A stretch of 64,000 nt of DNA. Source: Mangrovicoccus sp049603835. Its GTDB lineage: Bacteria > Pseudomonadota > Alphaproteobacteria > Rhodobacterales > Rhodobacteraceae. Made by a program: the position numbers and the translations under genes. Every line of letters starts with the position of its first letter. The stretch's first letter is position 1. The notes beneath the pieces are model-generated. The model was not told the DNA's origin and made no database searches. It saw only the letters and a list, made by a program, of their open reading frames with translations. The stretch lies in the NCBI GenBank assembly GCA_049603835.1, contig JBMYSZ010000021.1, forward strand, positions 1-64,000, written 5' to 3'. Below are positions 41,560 to 49,996 of this stretch, piece by piece.

Positions 41560-42363
41560 ATGGGCTTTCCAGGGATGTGGATGACGCAAAGCGGTGGGCT
41601 GGGCTATCGGGTCGTGCCGAAATGCGCCTGTTCCACCATTGGGCAGATTCTCTATTTTCTGGATAATGGCGCCTTTTACGATGGCGACGTCCATGATGCT
41701 GACCAAGGTCTGCATAAATGGGCAATGGAGGAGAGCCGCCCCGTGATCGAAGAGGCGGTTTTTAGCGGTCAGACGCCGATTTTCACCGCAGTGCGCAATC
41801 CTTATGATCGGGTGCTGAGCTCTTTTTTCGACAAGATTTGCGGCGTCCAGCGCAATGGTAATCGCTATCGGGGCAATTTGGTGCCGGGGCTGACCCGCGA
41901 TTATGGCGTGCAGGTGGATGGCACGTTTGACCAAATCGCGAGTTTCCGGAGGTTTCTGCTTTTTGCACGGGATACGGTGCGGTTTCGCAAACCCATGGAC
42001 CCAGATATTCACTGGTCGCCGGTGGCGGGGCATGTTTCCACTCTGATCGCCAATGGTGGCAGCTATCAGCTGATTTTCAACACCGAGGATTTTGACCAGG
42101 GGATGGCGCGCGCCTTGGCCCTTGCCCCCGCGGCGCATCCGGTGGAACTAAGCCAAGTGCCACGCTTCAATGAAAGCCAAGGCCACGGCCCCAAACGCGC
42201 CCATCCGGTCGAGGCCTATTTCGACGATTTGGCGCAGCATCTGATGTGGGAAACCTACCGCCAAGATTTTGAGCTTTTCGGCTATGATCCTTGGACCCCG
42301 GCGGATCGGGCGCCAAAGCGGGAAATTGATCTAGACGAAGTACATTATGTCCTAGGTCAATAA
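41560..42363 (+). CDS. Sulfotransferase family protein
   Basis: 267 residues. The PAPS 5'-phosphosulfate loop is VPKCACSTI (residues 19-27), and the 3'-phosphate motif is AVRNPYDRVLSSF (residues 77-89), the layout of sulfotransferase family 2 (carbohydrate sulfotransferases). There is no signal peptide or membrane anchor, so it acts in the cytoplasm. It lies beside and divergent from the GT14-type gene, so carbohydrate sulfation is the likely job. A GAGGAGC site precedes the start. A strong intrinsic terminator lies 120 bp after the stop. Confidence 0.86.
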   Translation: MGFPGMWMTQSGGLGYRVVPKCACSTIGQILYFLDNGAFYDGDVHDADQGLHKWAMEESRPVIEEAVFSGQTPIFTAVRNPYDRVLSSFFDKICGVQRNGNRYRGNLVPGLTRDYGVQVDGTFDQIASFRRFLLFARDTVRFRKPMDPDIHWSPVAGHVSTLIANGGSYQLIFNTEDFDQGMARALALAPAAHPVELSQVPRFNESQGHGPKRAHPVEAYFDDLAQHLMWETYRQDFELFGYDPWTPADRAPKREIDLDEVHYVLGQ

Positions 42364-42481
42364 CCGGGTTTGATCCGGGCCAAAGCCTCGCCCTTTGATT
42401 TACGCTATGGTCAGCTTGATCGAGAGTTTCCGAGGGGGCGAGCCGCATCACACTCCCCGCCCGAGCGGCACCCCAAGGAAA

Positions 42482-42513
42482 TGCCCCCGCTTCGCGGCGG
42501 GGGCAGTGTTTTT
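42482..42513 (+). terminator. Intrinsic terminator between sulfotransferase and PfkB kinase
   Basis: TGCCCCCGC (42482-42490) pairs perfectly with GCGGGGGCA (42496-42504) around a 5-base loop and is followed by GTGTTTTT. It ends the plus-strand sulfotransferase transcript; it could also act on the opposite strand. Confidence 0.65.
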
Positions 42514-42522
42514 GAGGTGCGA

Positions 42523-43512
42523 TTAAAGCAGCCCAGCGCGGCCAAAGGCGGCTTTCACATCAGTTTGCGGACGCGCGCCCAAATGACCGATAACCTCTGC
42601 CGCGGCAATCACCCCCATGCGACCACAGGCTTCCAGCGACGCGCCAGTGGCCAGACCGTAAAGGAAGCCTGCCGCGAATTGATCTCCTGCCCCTGTCGCA
42701 TCCACCGGCGTGATCATATGCACCGGGGCTTCGGCGCGTTCTTCGCCACGGATCAAAATCACCGACTCGCCGGAACGGGTGCAGACCACCAGCGGACAAA
42801 CCTCAGCCGCCTTGGCAAGCGCGGCCTCAAGATCATCGGTCTCATACAGCTCTTTCCATTCGTGATGATTGCCAATCACGAAATCCATTTCCGTGGCCAC
42901 AAGACGTTGGAAATGCACCCGGTGGCGTGTCACGCAGAACGGATCCGACAGAGCGATCCCGGCCTTACCTCCGCCCGCACGGCAAAGCTGTGCCGCTTTT
43001 TCAAAGGCTTCCATGCCCGGCGCTTTGTCATAAAGATAGCCTTCGAGGAATAAAAGCTCGGTATCGCCTGCCGCTTCTTCGGACACATCCTGCGGCCCCA
43101 GCTCGGCCGACACCCCCAGATAAGTATTCATCGAGCGTTCGCCATCAGGCGACACAAAGATCATCGACCGCGAGGTCGGCAGATCGGCGGGGGCTGGCGG
43201 ATTGCAGAAATCCGTGCCGCCTTGGATCATCGCATCTGCATAGAGCTTGCCTAAGGCGTCATCGCGCACCCGGCCCATAAAGCCTGTTTTCAACCCAAGC
43301 TCGCCCAGGCCCGCCAGCGTATTGGCCACAGAGCCGCCCGGCGCCTCAACCCGTTCTGTCATCGCAGCATAGAGCATTTCCGCCCGCTCCCGCTCTACCA
43401 GCTGCATAATGCCCTTCTCGATCCCCATGAGATCCAGGAAATGGTCTTCGGCATGGCTCAGAACATCAACAATTGCATTGCCAATGCCCACAACGGAATA
43501 GCGTTTACTCAA
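42523..43512 (-). CDS. PfkB-family kinase, probable adenosine kinase
   Basis: 329 residues. The PfkB signatures are present: APGGSVANTLAGLGELG near residue 57 and PVDATGAGDQFAAGFLYG near residue 270, the latter with the catalytic Asp. The N-terminus YSVVGIGNAIVDVL and overall length match the group annotated as adenosine kinases in Rhodobacterales, but ribokinase-like substrates are possible. The start is a TTG (43512) overlapping the nth stop by 8 bp (TTGAGTAA); no ATG lies closer than residue 29. It is coupled to nth. Confidence 0.87.
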   Translation of the reverse strand: MSKRYSVVGIGNAIVDVLSHAEDHFLDLMGIEKGIMQLVERERAEMLYAAMTERVEAPGGSVANTLAGLGELGLKTGFMGRVRDDALGKLYADAMIQGGTDFCNPPAPADLPTSRSMIFVSPDGERSMNTYLGVSAELGPQDVSEEAAGDTELLFLEGYLYDKAPGMEAFEKAAQLCRAGGGKAGIALSDPFCVTRHRVHFQRLVATEMDFVIGNHHEWKELYETDDLEAALAKAAEVCPLVVCTRSGESVILIRGEERAEAPVHMITPVDATGAGDQFAAGFLYGLATGASLEACGRMGVIAAAEVIGHLGARPQTDVKAAFGRAGLL

Positions 43513-44281
43513 TTTGGGTCTTCTCCGGATAGGCGCAGAGATCGCGGATTAGACAGGCTCCGCAGCTCGGTTTGCGCGCTTTGCACGTATAGCGCCCATG
43601 CAGGATCATCCAGTGATGGGCGTGGAGTTGGTACTCTGCCGGGATCTGATCCTCAATGGCGCGTTCTACCGCGTCAACGTCGCGGCCAGGGCAAAGCCCG
43701 GTGCGATTGGCCACGCGGAAAATATGGGTATCCACCGCCTGAGCCGGGATCCGCCACCACATATTAAGCACCACATTAGCAGTTTTGCGCCCCACCCCCG
43801 GCAAAGATTGCAGCGCAGCGCGGGATGACGGCACTTGCCCGCCAAACTGATCGACCAAAATTTGGCTCAGTTTGATCACATTCTTAGCTTTGTTGCGATA
43901 AAGCCCGATGGTTTTGATATGCTCTGTGACCCCCTCCTCGCCGAGCGCGAGCATCTTTTCCGGGGTATCGGCGATTTTGAACAGCTCTTTGGTGGCCTTA
44001 TTCACCCCCGCATCCGTGGCCTGCGCCGAAAGAGCCACCGCAACCACCAGAGTATAGGCATTCACATGGTCCAACTCCCCCTTGGGCTCGGCCTCTGCCT
44101 CTTGGAACCGGCGAAACGCCTCGGCAATGATGCCATAAGGCGCCTGGGGCGACATGGGTGTGGCTGAGGGCGCCGAAGCACTAAGCTGGTTTTTCTTTGG
44201 CGCGGCGCGTTTGCGCTTGGCTTTAGCGGCGGGTTTCGCGGGGGGCTTTGCGGAAGGGTTGGGATCGGGTGTATCGGACAT
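43505..44281 (-). CDS. nth: Endonuclease III
   Basis: 258 residues; longer than E. coli Nth (211) owing to a Lys/Ala/Pro-rich N-terminal tail of about 45 residues. The helix-hairpin-helix LPGVGRKTA carries the catalytic Lys, VDTHIFRVANR carries the catalytic Asp, and the [4Fe-4S] cluster motif C-x6-C-x2-C-x5-C is CKARKPSCGACLIRDLC. It removes oxidised pyrimidines and nicks abasic sites in base-excision repair. The basic tail may add DNA affinity. It is divergent from the Ada-like gene, with about 130 bp between the start codons. Confidence 0.95.
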   Translation of the reverse strand: MSDTPDPNPSAKPPAKPAAKAKRKRAAPKKNQLSASAPSATPMSPQAPYGIIAEAFRRFQEAEAEPKGELDHVNAYTLVVAVALSAQATDAGVNKATKELFKIADTPEKMLALGEEGVTEHIKTIGLYRNKAKNVIKLSQILVDQFGGQVPSSRAALQSLPGVGRKTANVVLNMWWRIPAQAVDTHIFRVANRTGLCPGRDVDAVERAIEDQIPAEYQLHAHHWMILHGRYTCKARKPSCGACLIRDLCAYPEKTQIE

Positions 44282-44412
44282 CTGGCGCTCGCTTGAATTT
44301 CGGGCAAGCTATCATCCAGACCGCCCAGGTCCAGCCGAAGCCGCAATTTCCGGGTCGATTATCGGCAAGCTCTTCCCCTAAGCTCGCCTTCATGCCAAGC
44401 GGAGATATGGAA

Positions 44413-45300
44413 ATGCCTTATGATGACACCACAGCCAACGGAGCCTATCACTACGGGGTCGTGACTCGTGCCATGCAGATCATTGATGCGGCGGGCGGTA
44501 CGCCTTTGCCCCTGGATCAGCTCGCCGCACAGATGAAAATGTCCCCGGCCCATCTGCAACGGGTGTTTTCGCAATGGGTTGGTGTCTCGCCCAAGCGGTA
44601 TCAGCAATATCTGACCCTGGGCCATGCCAAAGAGCTGCTCAAAGACCGCTTTACCACGCTGCATACAGCCCAGGCGGTGGGGCTTTCGGGTTCGGGGCGG
44701 CTGCATGATCTGTTTCTGACATGGGAGGCCATGAGCCCCGGCGAATATGCCAAACATGGCGCGGGGCTCACTATCGGACAGGCCTGGATCGATACGCCCT
44801 TTGGTGAAGCGCTGGCCATGGCCACAGAGCGCGGCCTATGCGGGCTGGCCTTTAGCGCCGAATGTGGGCGTGATGCGGCCCTAGAGGATATGCAAAGCCG
44901 CTGGTCGCAAGCCCAATTCGTCGAGGACACGGCTCGCGTCGCGCCATTGGCGGAGGCGGCTTTCACCGGTGGCAAGACCCATCTGCATCTGATCGGCGCG
45001 CCATTTCAGATAAAAGTATGGGAAGCCCTTCTGGCCATCCCCTCGGCCCATGTGACCACTTATGGCGAAATAGCCCAATCCATCGGCAATCCCAAAGCGG
45101 TGCGCGCGGTGGGCACAGCCGTGGGGCGTAACCCGATCAGTCTTTTCGTGCCCTGCCACCGGGCGGTTCGCAAGTCTGGCGGGTTAGGAGGCTATCATTG
45201 GGGTATCCCTGTGAAACGTGCCATACTCGCCTTTGAATCCATCCGCGCAGATCTGACCCTTTCCCAGGAAGGCGAAAAATCGCCCATGGAAAAAACGTGA
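44413..45300 (+). CDS. AraC-HTH / methylated-DNA-[protein]-cysteine methyltransferase
   Basis: 295 residues. An N-terminal AraC-type helix-turn-helix (LDQLAAQMKMSPAHLQRVFSQWVG) is fused to an O6-alkylguanine transferase domain with the active-site Cys248 in VPCHRAVRKSGG. It lacks the Ada N-terminal zinc domain that senses methyl-phosphotriesters, so it may repair DNA and regulate by a different cue. The ATG at 44413 is chosen because GGAG lies about eight bases before it; ATGs at 44392 and 44407 are also in frame. It is divergent from nth, another DNA-repair gene. Confidence 0.9.
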   Translation: MPYDDTTANGAYHYGVVTRAMQIIDAAGGTPLPLDQLAAQMKMSPAHLQRVFSQWVGVSPKRYQQYLTLGHAKELLKDRFTTLHTAQAVGLSGSGRLHDLFLTWEAMSPGEYAKHGAGLTIGQAWIDTPFGEALAMATERGLCGLAFSAECGRDAALEDMQSRWSQAQFVEDTARVAPLAEAAFTGGKTHLHLIGAPFQIKVWEALLAIPSAHVTTYGEIAQSIGNPKAVRAVGTAVGRNPISLFVPCHRAVRKSGGLGGYHWGIPVKRAILAFESIRADLTLSQEGEKSPMEKT

Positions 45301-45355
45301 ATTCCCGCGTCGCAGAGCCTAAGTCATAGACCAGGTAAATTATGACGAGGCACTG

Positions 45356-45991
45356 ATGACACGTTTATTTCTTTTTTCCAGCCTAAGCGCGGTCGCCCTG
45401 ACCGCTGCCTGCACCGTGCCAGAGGACCAGCGCAACACCGCCGAAGTTGGCGGGTTCGGAGCGGTTGCAGGCGGTATTATCGCGGGCGTGGTCTCTGACG
45501 GCGATCCCGGCGCAATTGCCGCGGGCGCGGCGGCGGGCGGCATTATTGGTGCCAGTTTGGGCAGTCTTTTGGACCAGCAAGCCGCAGATCTGCGCCAAGA
45601 TCTGGGCAATGACGCGATCACCGTCACCAATACCGGACAAGAGCTGATCGTGAATTTCCCACAAGATATCCTTTTCGCGACGGACAGCGCCACGGTTAGC
45701 GCCAGTCAGCGGGCGGATCTGGGGGCTTTGGCGCGAAATCTGAACCAATATCCAAATACAACCGTGCAAGTGATCGGCCATACGGATAATACTGGCGATG
45801 CAGGCTATAATGTGGATCTATCGACCCGCCGCGCCGGGGCTGTGTCTTCGATCCTGGTGGGCCAAGGCGTGTCTGGGCCGCGCATCACTCCGGTCGGGCG
45901 CGGCGAAGATCAGCCGGTCGCCAGCAATCTAACCCCCGAAGGCCGGGCCCAGAACCGTCGGGTCGAAGTGGTGATCACCCCCATCACTTAG
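45356..45991 (+). CDS. OmpA-family lipoprotein (YiaD-like)
   Basis: 211 residues. A lipoprotein signal ends at Cys19 (LTAAC). Next is a Gly-rich membrane-associated segment (AVAGGIIAGVV, AAGAAAGGIIGASLGSL) of the glycine-zipper type. The C-terminal OmpA domain has QVIGHTDNTGDAGYNVDLSTRRA and RGEDQPVASN, which bind peptidoglycan. It would tether the outer membrane to the cell wall. GAGG lies before the ATG. A 9-bp hairpin follows the stop. Confidence 0.93.
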   Translation: MTRLFLFSSLSAVALTAACTVPEDQRNTAEVGGFGAVAGGIIAGVVSDGDPGAIAAGAAAGGIIGASLGSLLDQQAADLRQDLGNDAITVTNTGQELIVNFPQDILFATDSATVSASQRADLGALARNLNQYPNTTVQVIGHTDNTGDAGYNVDLSTRRAGAVSSILVGQGVSGPRITPVGRGEDQPVASNLTPEGRAQNRRVEVVITPIT

Positions 45992-46008
45992 ATCGGAATT
46001 TGCGCAAG

Positions 46009-46033
46009 GGCTGGTCATATCTTTTGACCAGCC
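46009..46033. promoter_or_regulatory. Palindrome in front of the FCD-GntR gene
   Basis: GGCTGGTCA (46009-46017) and TGACCAGCC (46025-46033) are perfect 9-bp arms around a 7-base spacer, 14 bp before the regulator's start codon and 18 bp after the OmpA stop. The inner TGGTCA/TGACCA resembles FadR-subfamily half-sites (TGGT...ACCA), though the spacing is longer than the usual three bases. It could be an autoregulatory operator or the OmpA terminator hairpin; no T-run follows. Confidence 0.5.
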
Positions 46034-46046
46034 GTAAGATTAGGCC

Positions 46047-46817
46047 ATGGCCTTTCAGCGTATCGAACCAGAAAAACTTAGCCAGGCGGTGGTCCGTCAG
46101 ATCGAACAATTGATCTTGCGCGGGATTTTGCGCCCTGGTGAGCGGCTCCCCTCAGAGCGGGACCTGTCCGACCAGCTGGGCGTGTCGCGCCCTTCCTTGC
46201 GCGAGGCGATTGCGCAATTGCAAGAACAGGGGCTTCTGACCACCCGCGCCGGAGCAGGCATCTATGTGGCCGAGGTTCTGGGCTCGGCCTTTTCTCCGGC
46301 TTTGGTCCAGCTCTTTGCCAGCCATGAAGAGGCGGTTTTCGATTATCTCGATTTCCGCCGCGATATGGAGGGCCTGGCGGCTGAGCGTGCGGCGCGTATG
46401 GGCTCTGACACGGATCTGCAAGTGGTGGATGCGGTGTTCAAACGCATGGAAGCCGCCCATTCAAAGCGCAACCCCACGGATGAGGCGCATCTAGACGCGG
46501 AATTTCACCTAGCGATCCTAGAGGCCAGCCATAATGTGATCATGCTGCATATGATGCGGTCCATGTTCGAATTGCTGCGTGAAGGCGTGTTTTACAACCG
46601 CCAAGTCATGTTTAAGCAGCGCACAACCCGCGAAACCCTGCTGGAACATCACCGCCAGATCAACGCCGCTTTGCAGGCGCGCGATCCCAAAAGCGCGCGC
46701 GAAGCCGTGGAAACCCATCTGAATTATGTGGCCGCAAGCCTAGCCGATCACCGCAAAGCCGAAGCCCATGAAGAAGTGGCGCGCCAGCGGCTGATGCATG
46801 AGCAGAGCCGCAGCTAG
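46047..46817 (+). CDS. FadR/PdhR-subfamily GntR transcriptional regulator (FCD)
   Basis: 256 residues. The N-terminal GntR helix-turn-helix is LRPGERLPSERDLSDQLGVSRPSLREA; the C-terminal all-helical FCD ligand domain carries likely metal-binding residues (DAEFHLAILEASHN and ETHLNYV). Members respond to small organic acids such as pyruvate, lactate or glycolate. It is convergent with lrgAB three bases beyond its stop. PdhR/LldR/GlcC-like function would fit with glcDEF and lrgAB in the same window, but this is inference only. Confidence 0.9.
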   Translation: MAFQRIEPEKLSQAVVRQIEQLILRGILRPGERLPSERDLSDQLGVSRPSLREAIAQLQEQGLLTTRAGAGIYVAEVLGSAFSPALVQLFASHEEAVFDYLDFRRDMEGLAAERAARMGSDTDLQVVDAVFKRMEAAHSKRNPTDEAHLDAEFHLAILEASHNVIMLHMMRSMFELLREGVFYNRQVMFKQRTTRETLLEHHRQINAALQARDPKSAREAVETHLNYVAASLADHRKAEAHEEVARQRLMHEQSRS

Positions 46818-46819
46818 CC

Positions 46820-47536
46820 CTATTGGAAAAGCGATACCGCAAGCGGCGCGAGGAATGTCACCATCAAAGCGCTCATCCCCATGCCGATTCCGGCAAAGGC
46901 CCCGGCGGTTTCGCTAACCTGGAAGGCCCGCGCCGTGCCGATACCATGGGCGGCCACCCCTGTAGCAAAGCCCCGCGCGCGATAATCATAAATGCCTAGC
47001 GCGTTATAAAGCGGCGTCACCACCACAGCCCCGATAATCCCTGTGACAATCACCATGGCCGCGGTCAGGGTTGGGACCCCGCCAACAATTTCCGACACCC
47101 CCACCGCAACCGGAGAGGTGGCAGATTTCGGCACCAGCGATAGCAAGATATCACCCCGAATGCCAAAGACATAGGCAATCGCCACGGCAGAACCCATAGC
47201 CACAACCGAAGACACAAACAGCGCCGCCAGCATAGGAATGGCGGTGGATTTCAGGTGATGGCGATTTGTGTAAAGCGGCAGGGCCAAGGCCACTGTTGCC
47301 GGGCCAAGCATGAAATGCACAAATTGCGCGCCCTCGAAATAGGTTTCATAGCTGGTGCCGCTGGCCACAAGCCCGATGGACAAGACCACCATAGCAATCA
47401 GCACCGAATTCACCCAAGGGGAGCGGCCCGAGAGCTGAAAGAAGTAATCGCCAACCCCATAAGCCACCACAGTCGCCATCAGCCATAAAAGCGGGCCATG
47501 GCTAAGATAAATCCAAAGAGATGTGAGATCGCTCAT
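46820..47536 (-). CDS. lrgB: LrgB-family membrane protein
   Basis: 238 residues, a hydrophobic protein with multiple membrane helices. The conserved LrgB region is VPKSATSPVAVGVSEIVGGVPTLTAAMV (seen from about residue 135). The LrgAB pair was named for control of murein hydrolase activity; homologues are now known as pyruvate transporters in Bacillus and, as the fused plastid protein PLGG1, a glycolate/glycerate exchanger. The ATG overlaps the lrgA stop by four bases. Confidence 0.92.
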   Translation of the reverse strand: MSDLTSLWIYLSHGPLLWLMATVVAYGVGDYFFQLSGRSPWVNSVLIAMVVLSIGLVASGTSYETYFEGAQFVHFMLGPATVALALPLYTNRHHLKSTAIPMLAALFVSSVVAMGSAVAIAYVFGIRGDILLSLVPKSATSPVAVGVSEIVGGVPTLTAAMVIVTGIIGAVVVTPLYNALGIYDYRARGFATGVAAHGIGTARAFQVSETAGAFAGIGMGMSALMVTFLAPLAVSLFQ

Positions 47537-47883
47537 TTCTTGCCCTCAATTGCGCGCGCGACAAAATGGAAGGTGACTACACCCGCTGCCAGCGCCAAGA
47601 CTGTGCTGCCGATCACCGCCGCCAAAAGTCCGATCCCAAATTGCGCCAGCTTGTCGAGATGGGCCACCAGCCCCACGCCAACCGGCACATACATCAAGGA
47701 AAGATGGCTTAGGATAAATTGACTAACCTTGGCCATACCGTCGAAAAGCTTTGGAAATGCCAAAAGTAGGCCCAGGAAAATCACCAGACCGATCACCGGC
47801 CCGGGCAGTGGTAAGGCCAGCCCTTTGGACAAAATCTCCCCTGCCAATTGGCAGGCCAAAAGCAATGATAGCGGCCAGATCAT
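47533..47883 (-). CDS. lrgA: CidA/LrgA-family membrane protein
   Basis: 116 residues with four membrane helices. The family signature LPLPGPVIGLVIFLGLLLAFP lies near residue 25, and the FILSHLSLMYVPVGVGLVAH segment follows. It acts with LrgB as a holin-like or small-organic-acid transport unit. It precedes lrgB with an ATGA overlap, and GAGGGGG lies upstream of the ATG. About 185 bp of promoter region separate it from the divergent small gene at 48070. Confidence 0.92.
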   Translation of the reverse strand: MIWPLSLLLACQLAGEILSKGLALPLPGPVIGLVIFLGLLLAFPKLFDGMAKVSQFILSHLSLMYVPVGVGLVAHLDKLAQFGIGLLAAVIGSTVLALAAGVVTFHFVARAIEGKK

Positions 47884-48069
47884 AGCGCCCCCTCGATTGG
47901 TGCAAACAGCCTGGCTTGCCCAGAAAGGCGCGCCCAGAACCCGTTAACAAGCGCATGTGTTTATCTATCAGGTCAAGCCCCGCCCCCTGCCCTGCGGCGA
48001 CGCGGCGCCCCGCCTTTAAACTGTTACGCGAAGAGATTACATTTTGGCTATATTTCTACGGAGGCTGTC

Positions 48070-48519
48070 ATGACGTCCCAAGAACGCCCAATTCTTCAAT
48101 CCGCCGCCGAGCTGCGTCAGCATATGGCAGATTTGCAGGCTGAAAAGGCTCGGCTTTTGCAGGCAAAGCGCCACAAAGCCGAAGAGGCGGCGCGCTCCTT
48201 CGCGGATGATTTTGTGCATAATTCTCTCAGCGAGGATGAACGCCAAGAAGTGCTGGCAAAGATCCGCCATGCGGTGGATAATGGCCAATTAGAGGTTCTG
48301 GTCATGCGGTTTCCGTCCCGGCTTTGCTCCGATCAAGGGCGCGCGATCAATAACAATCTTGATAATTGGCCCGAAACCCTGCCCGGCAAAGCCCGCGATC
48401 TGTATGAGGCCTGGCTCGAACGCGGCAAACCAGCGGGTTACAGGCTGCGGGTGATGATCATCGATTTTCCCGGCGGCATGCCCGGCGATGTGGGCATGTT
48501 CATTAACTGGGCGGAATAA
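48070..48519 (+). CDS. Conserved-looking protein of unknown function
   Basis: 149 residues, soluble, with a coiled-coil N-terminus (about residues 10-45, rich in Lys, Glu, Ala and Gln) followed by a compact domain containing VLVMRFPSRLCSDQGRAINNN and ending RVMIIDFPGGMPGDVGMFINWAE. No known motif is recognised. GGAGG lies seven bases before the ATG, so translation is likely strong. Neighbours give no functional hint. Confidence 0.7.
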   Translation: MTSQERPILQSAAELRQHMADLQAEKARLLQAKRHKAEEAARSFADDFVHNSLSEDERQEVLAKIRHAVDNGQLEVLVMRFPSRLCSDQGRAINNNLDNWPETLPGKARDLYEAWLERGKPAGYRLRVMIIDFPGGMPGDVGMFINWAE

Positions 48520-48533
48520 CCCAAAGCGGCGGG

Positions 48534-49145
48534 TCATCCCGCGCGGCTTAGGCGAGCCTCCGACTTCCCGGATTTGGCAAGGCTAGAGAGCGGCCAAGGA
48601 AGGTTATCAATAAAATACTGCGCTTTCGGCGACAGCTGGGGCGCTTTTTGCAGGATTGGCGATTTATGCGCCAACTCATAGCCGTTTTCAGCCATCCAAG
48701 TTTCAATTGCCTTGGCAATTTTCGGTTCTCGATTGGCCAAATTGAAATTCCGGGTCAAATTAAGCGGCGCATTTCCAAATATGATCAAACGCATACGGCA
48801 CGCGCCGCGCTGCTTCGACTTCTGCCGCATTCTTTGGATTTGCACCCCGCGCAGACGTTCCAATGGCACAATTATGCTATCTCGCCAAAAAACCCCACGG
48901 CATCGCCAATGCAGAATACCGCGGTCTTTCGCAAATTCGAGCCGCATCACATGTAAATGCCCCAGCCCGAAAAGGCTCATGAGACAAGGCGCAAGCCCCG
49001 GCACACCGATGAAATAGGATTTATTGAAAAGCCCCAAAGCGATGGTGATGCCGCCAACAACGAAAAAGCTGAGGAAAATCGGAATCATAAACACCGGATG
49101 ATGCGTGATGACTAAATTGTCTCGGTCATTGGATGTAATCCGCAT
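48534..49145 (-). CDS. Two-helix membrane protein with PH-like cytoplasmic part
   Basis: 203 residues. Two adjacent transmembrane helices (about 17-37 and 43-63) are followed by a beta-rich region (GILHWRCRGVFWRDSIIVPLERLRGVQIQR) that resembles bacterial PH-like (bPH) membrane proteins, then a helical, basic C-terminus. The resemblance is in layout rather than clear motif, so the family call is tentative. GGGAGGC lies before the ATG. Function unknown. Confidence 0.65.
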   Translation of the reverse strand: MRITSNDRDNLVITHHPVFMIPIFLSFFVVGGITIALGLFNKSYFIGVPGLAPCLMSLFGLGHLHVMRLEFAKDRGILHWRCRGVFWRDSIIVPLERLRGVQIQRMRQKSKQRGACRMRLIIFGNAPLNLTRNFNLANREPKIAKAIETWMAENGYELAHKSPILQKAPQLSPKAQYFIDNLPWPLSSLAKSGKSEARLSRAG

Positions 49146-49444
49146 CTGGCTGCCTCCCCGTTTTTGTATAAATTTTGAGAGGTAAAGATTGTCTTAGCGT
49201 TTTGGCCCAGCATTTTGACCTAGAGAGATCTCCGACAGACCCAACAGCCCAAGGATGAAAACCTACAATTCCTGTCGGAATTAAGACAGGCAGGCCTGGC
49301 TCGAAATCCCGCAAAAAACGGGTTTTTCAGCAATTTCAATGGCCTACGCGACCTCCGCCACAAATGGCCCGTTTCTTGCTTGGCCAAAGGCAGAGTTGCG
49401 AGGCGCGCGCGCTTTGCTGGGACAAGAGATAAGTGAGAGCACAA

Positions 49445-49996
49445 ATGGCAAAGATCGGGATTTTCTTCGGCACAGATACTGGCAAAACCCGCATGGTCGC
49501 GAAAAAGATCAAAAAGGGTTTTGATGATGAGACCATGGCCAAACCATTGAATGTCAACCGCACCGAGGTTGAAGACTTCATGGCCTATGACTTCCTGATC
49601 CTCGGTAGCCCCACTCTGGGCGAGGGCATTTTGCCGGGCAAAAGCGCTGATTGCGATAATGAAAGCTGGGAAGAGTTTCTGCCCAAGCTGGAAGACCAGG
49701 ATTTTACTGGCAAAACCATTGCGATCTATGGGCTTGGCGATCAGGTGACCTATCCCATGGAATTCGTGAATGCGATTGGCATTCTTTACGAATTCTTCGA
49801 CGAGCGTGGCGCCACGATTGTCGGCCGCTGGTCCACTGAAGGCTATGAATTCGAAGATAGCACCGCAGTCGAAGATGATGAATTCTACGGCCTGGCCCTG
49901 GATCAGGACAATCAGTCCAATTTGACCGAAGAGCGCTTGAAAGCCTGGCTAGAGCTGATTGCCGAACCTTTCGGGCTAGAGCTGGCCGCAGCATAA
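49445..49996 (+). CDS. Long-chain flavodoxin
   Basis: 183 residues. The FMN phosphate loop is FFGTDTGKT at the N-terminus, and the flavin-contact loops are SPTLGEGILPG and YGLGDQVTYP. Its length and the insert after residue 120 place it in the long-chain class, as NifF/FldA. It is a low-potential one-electron carrier that can replace ferredoxin, often under iron limitation. The usual T-x-[ST]-G-x-T loop is TDTGKT here. The ATG at 49445 is preferred to 49433. About 300 bp of upstream sequence hold its promoter; I could not identify a Fur-type box there. Confidence 0.92.
   Translation: MAKIGIFFGTDTGKTRMVAKKIKKGFDDETMAKPLNVNRTEVEDFMAYDFLILGSPTLGEGILPGKSADCDNESWEEFLPKLEDQDFTGKTIAIYGLGDQVTYPMEFVNAIGILYEFFDERGATIVGRWSTEGYEFEDSTAVEDDEFYGLALDQDNQSNLTEERLKAWLELIAEPFGLELAAA

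Noticed and set aside
40208..42138. Long frames opposite the glycosyltransferase (40208-41122, plus) and the sulfotransferase (41296-42138, minus)
   Set aside because: Both are antisense to genes with family motifs and encode low-complexity His/Arg/Gln-rich products.
49308..49325. CCCG-N7-CGGGTTTTT terminator-like element upstream of flavodoxin
   Set aside because: The stem is only four base pairs, and its orientation would place it as an attenuator in the flavodoxin leader; too weak to list as a feature.
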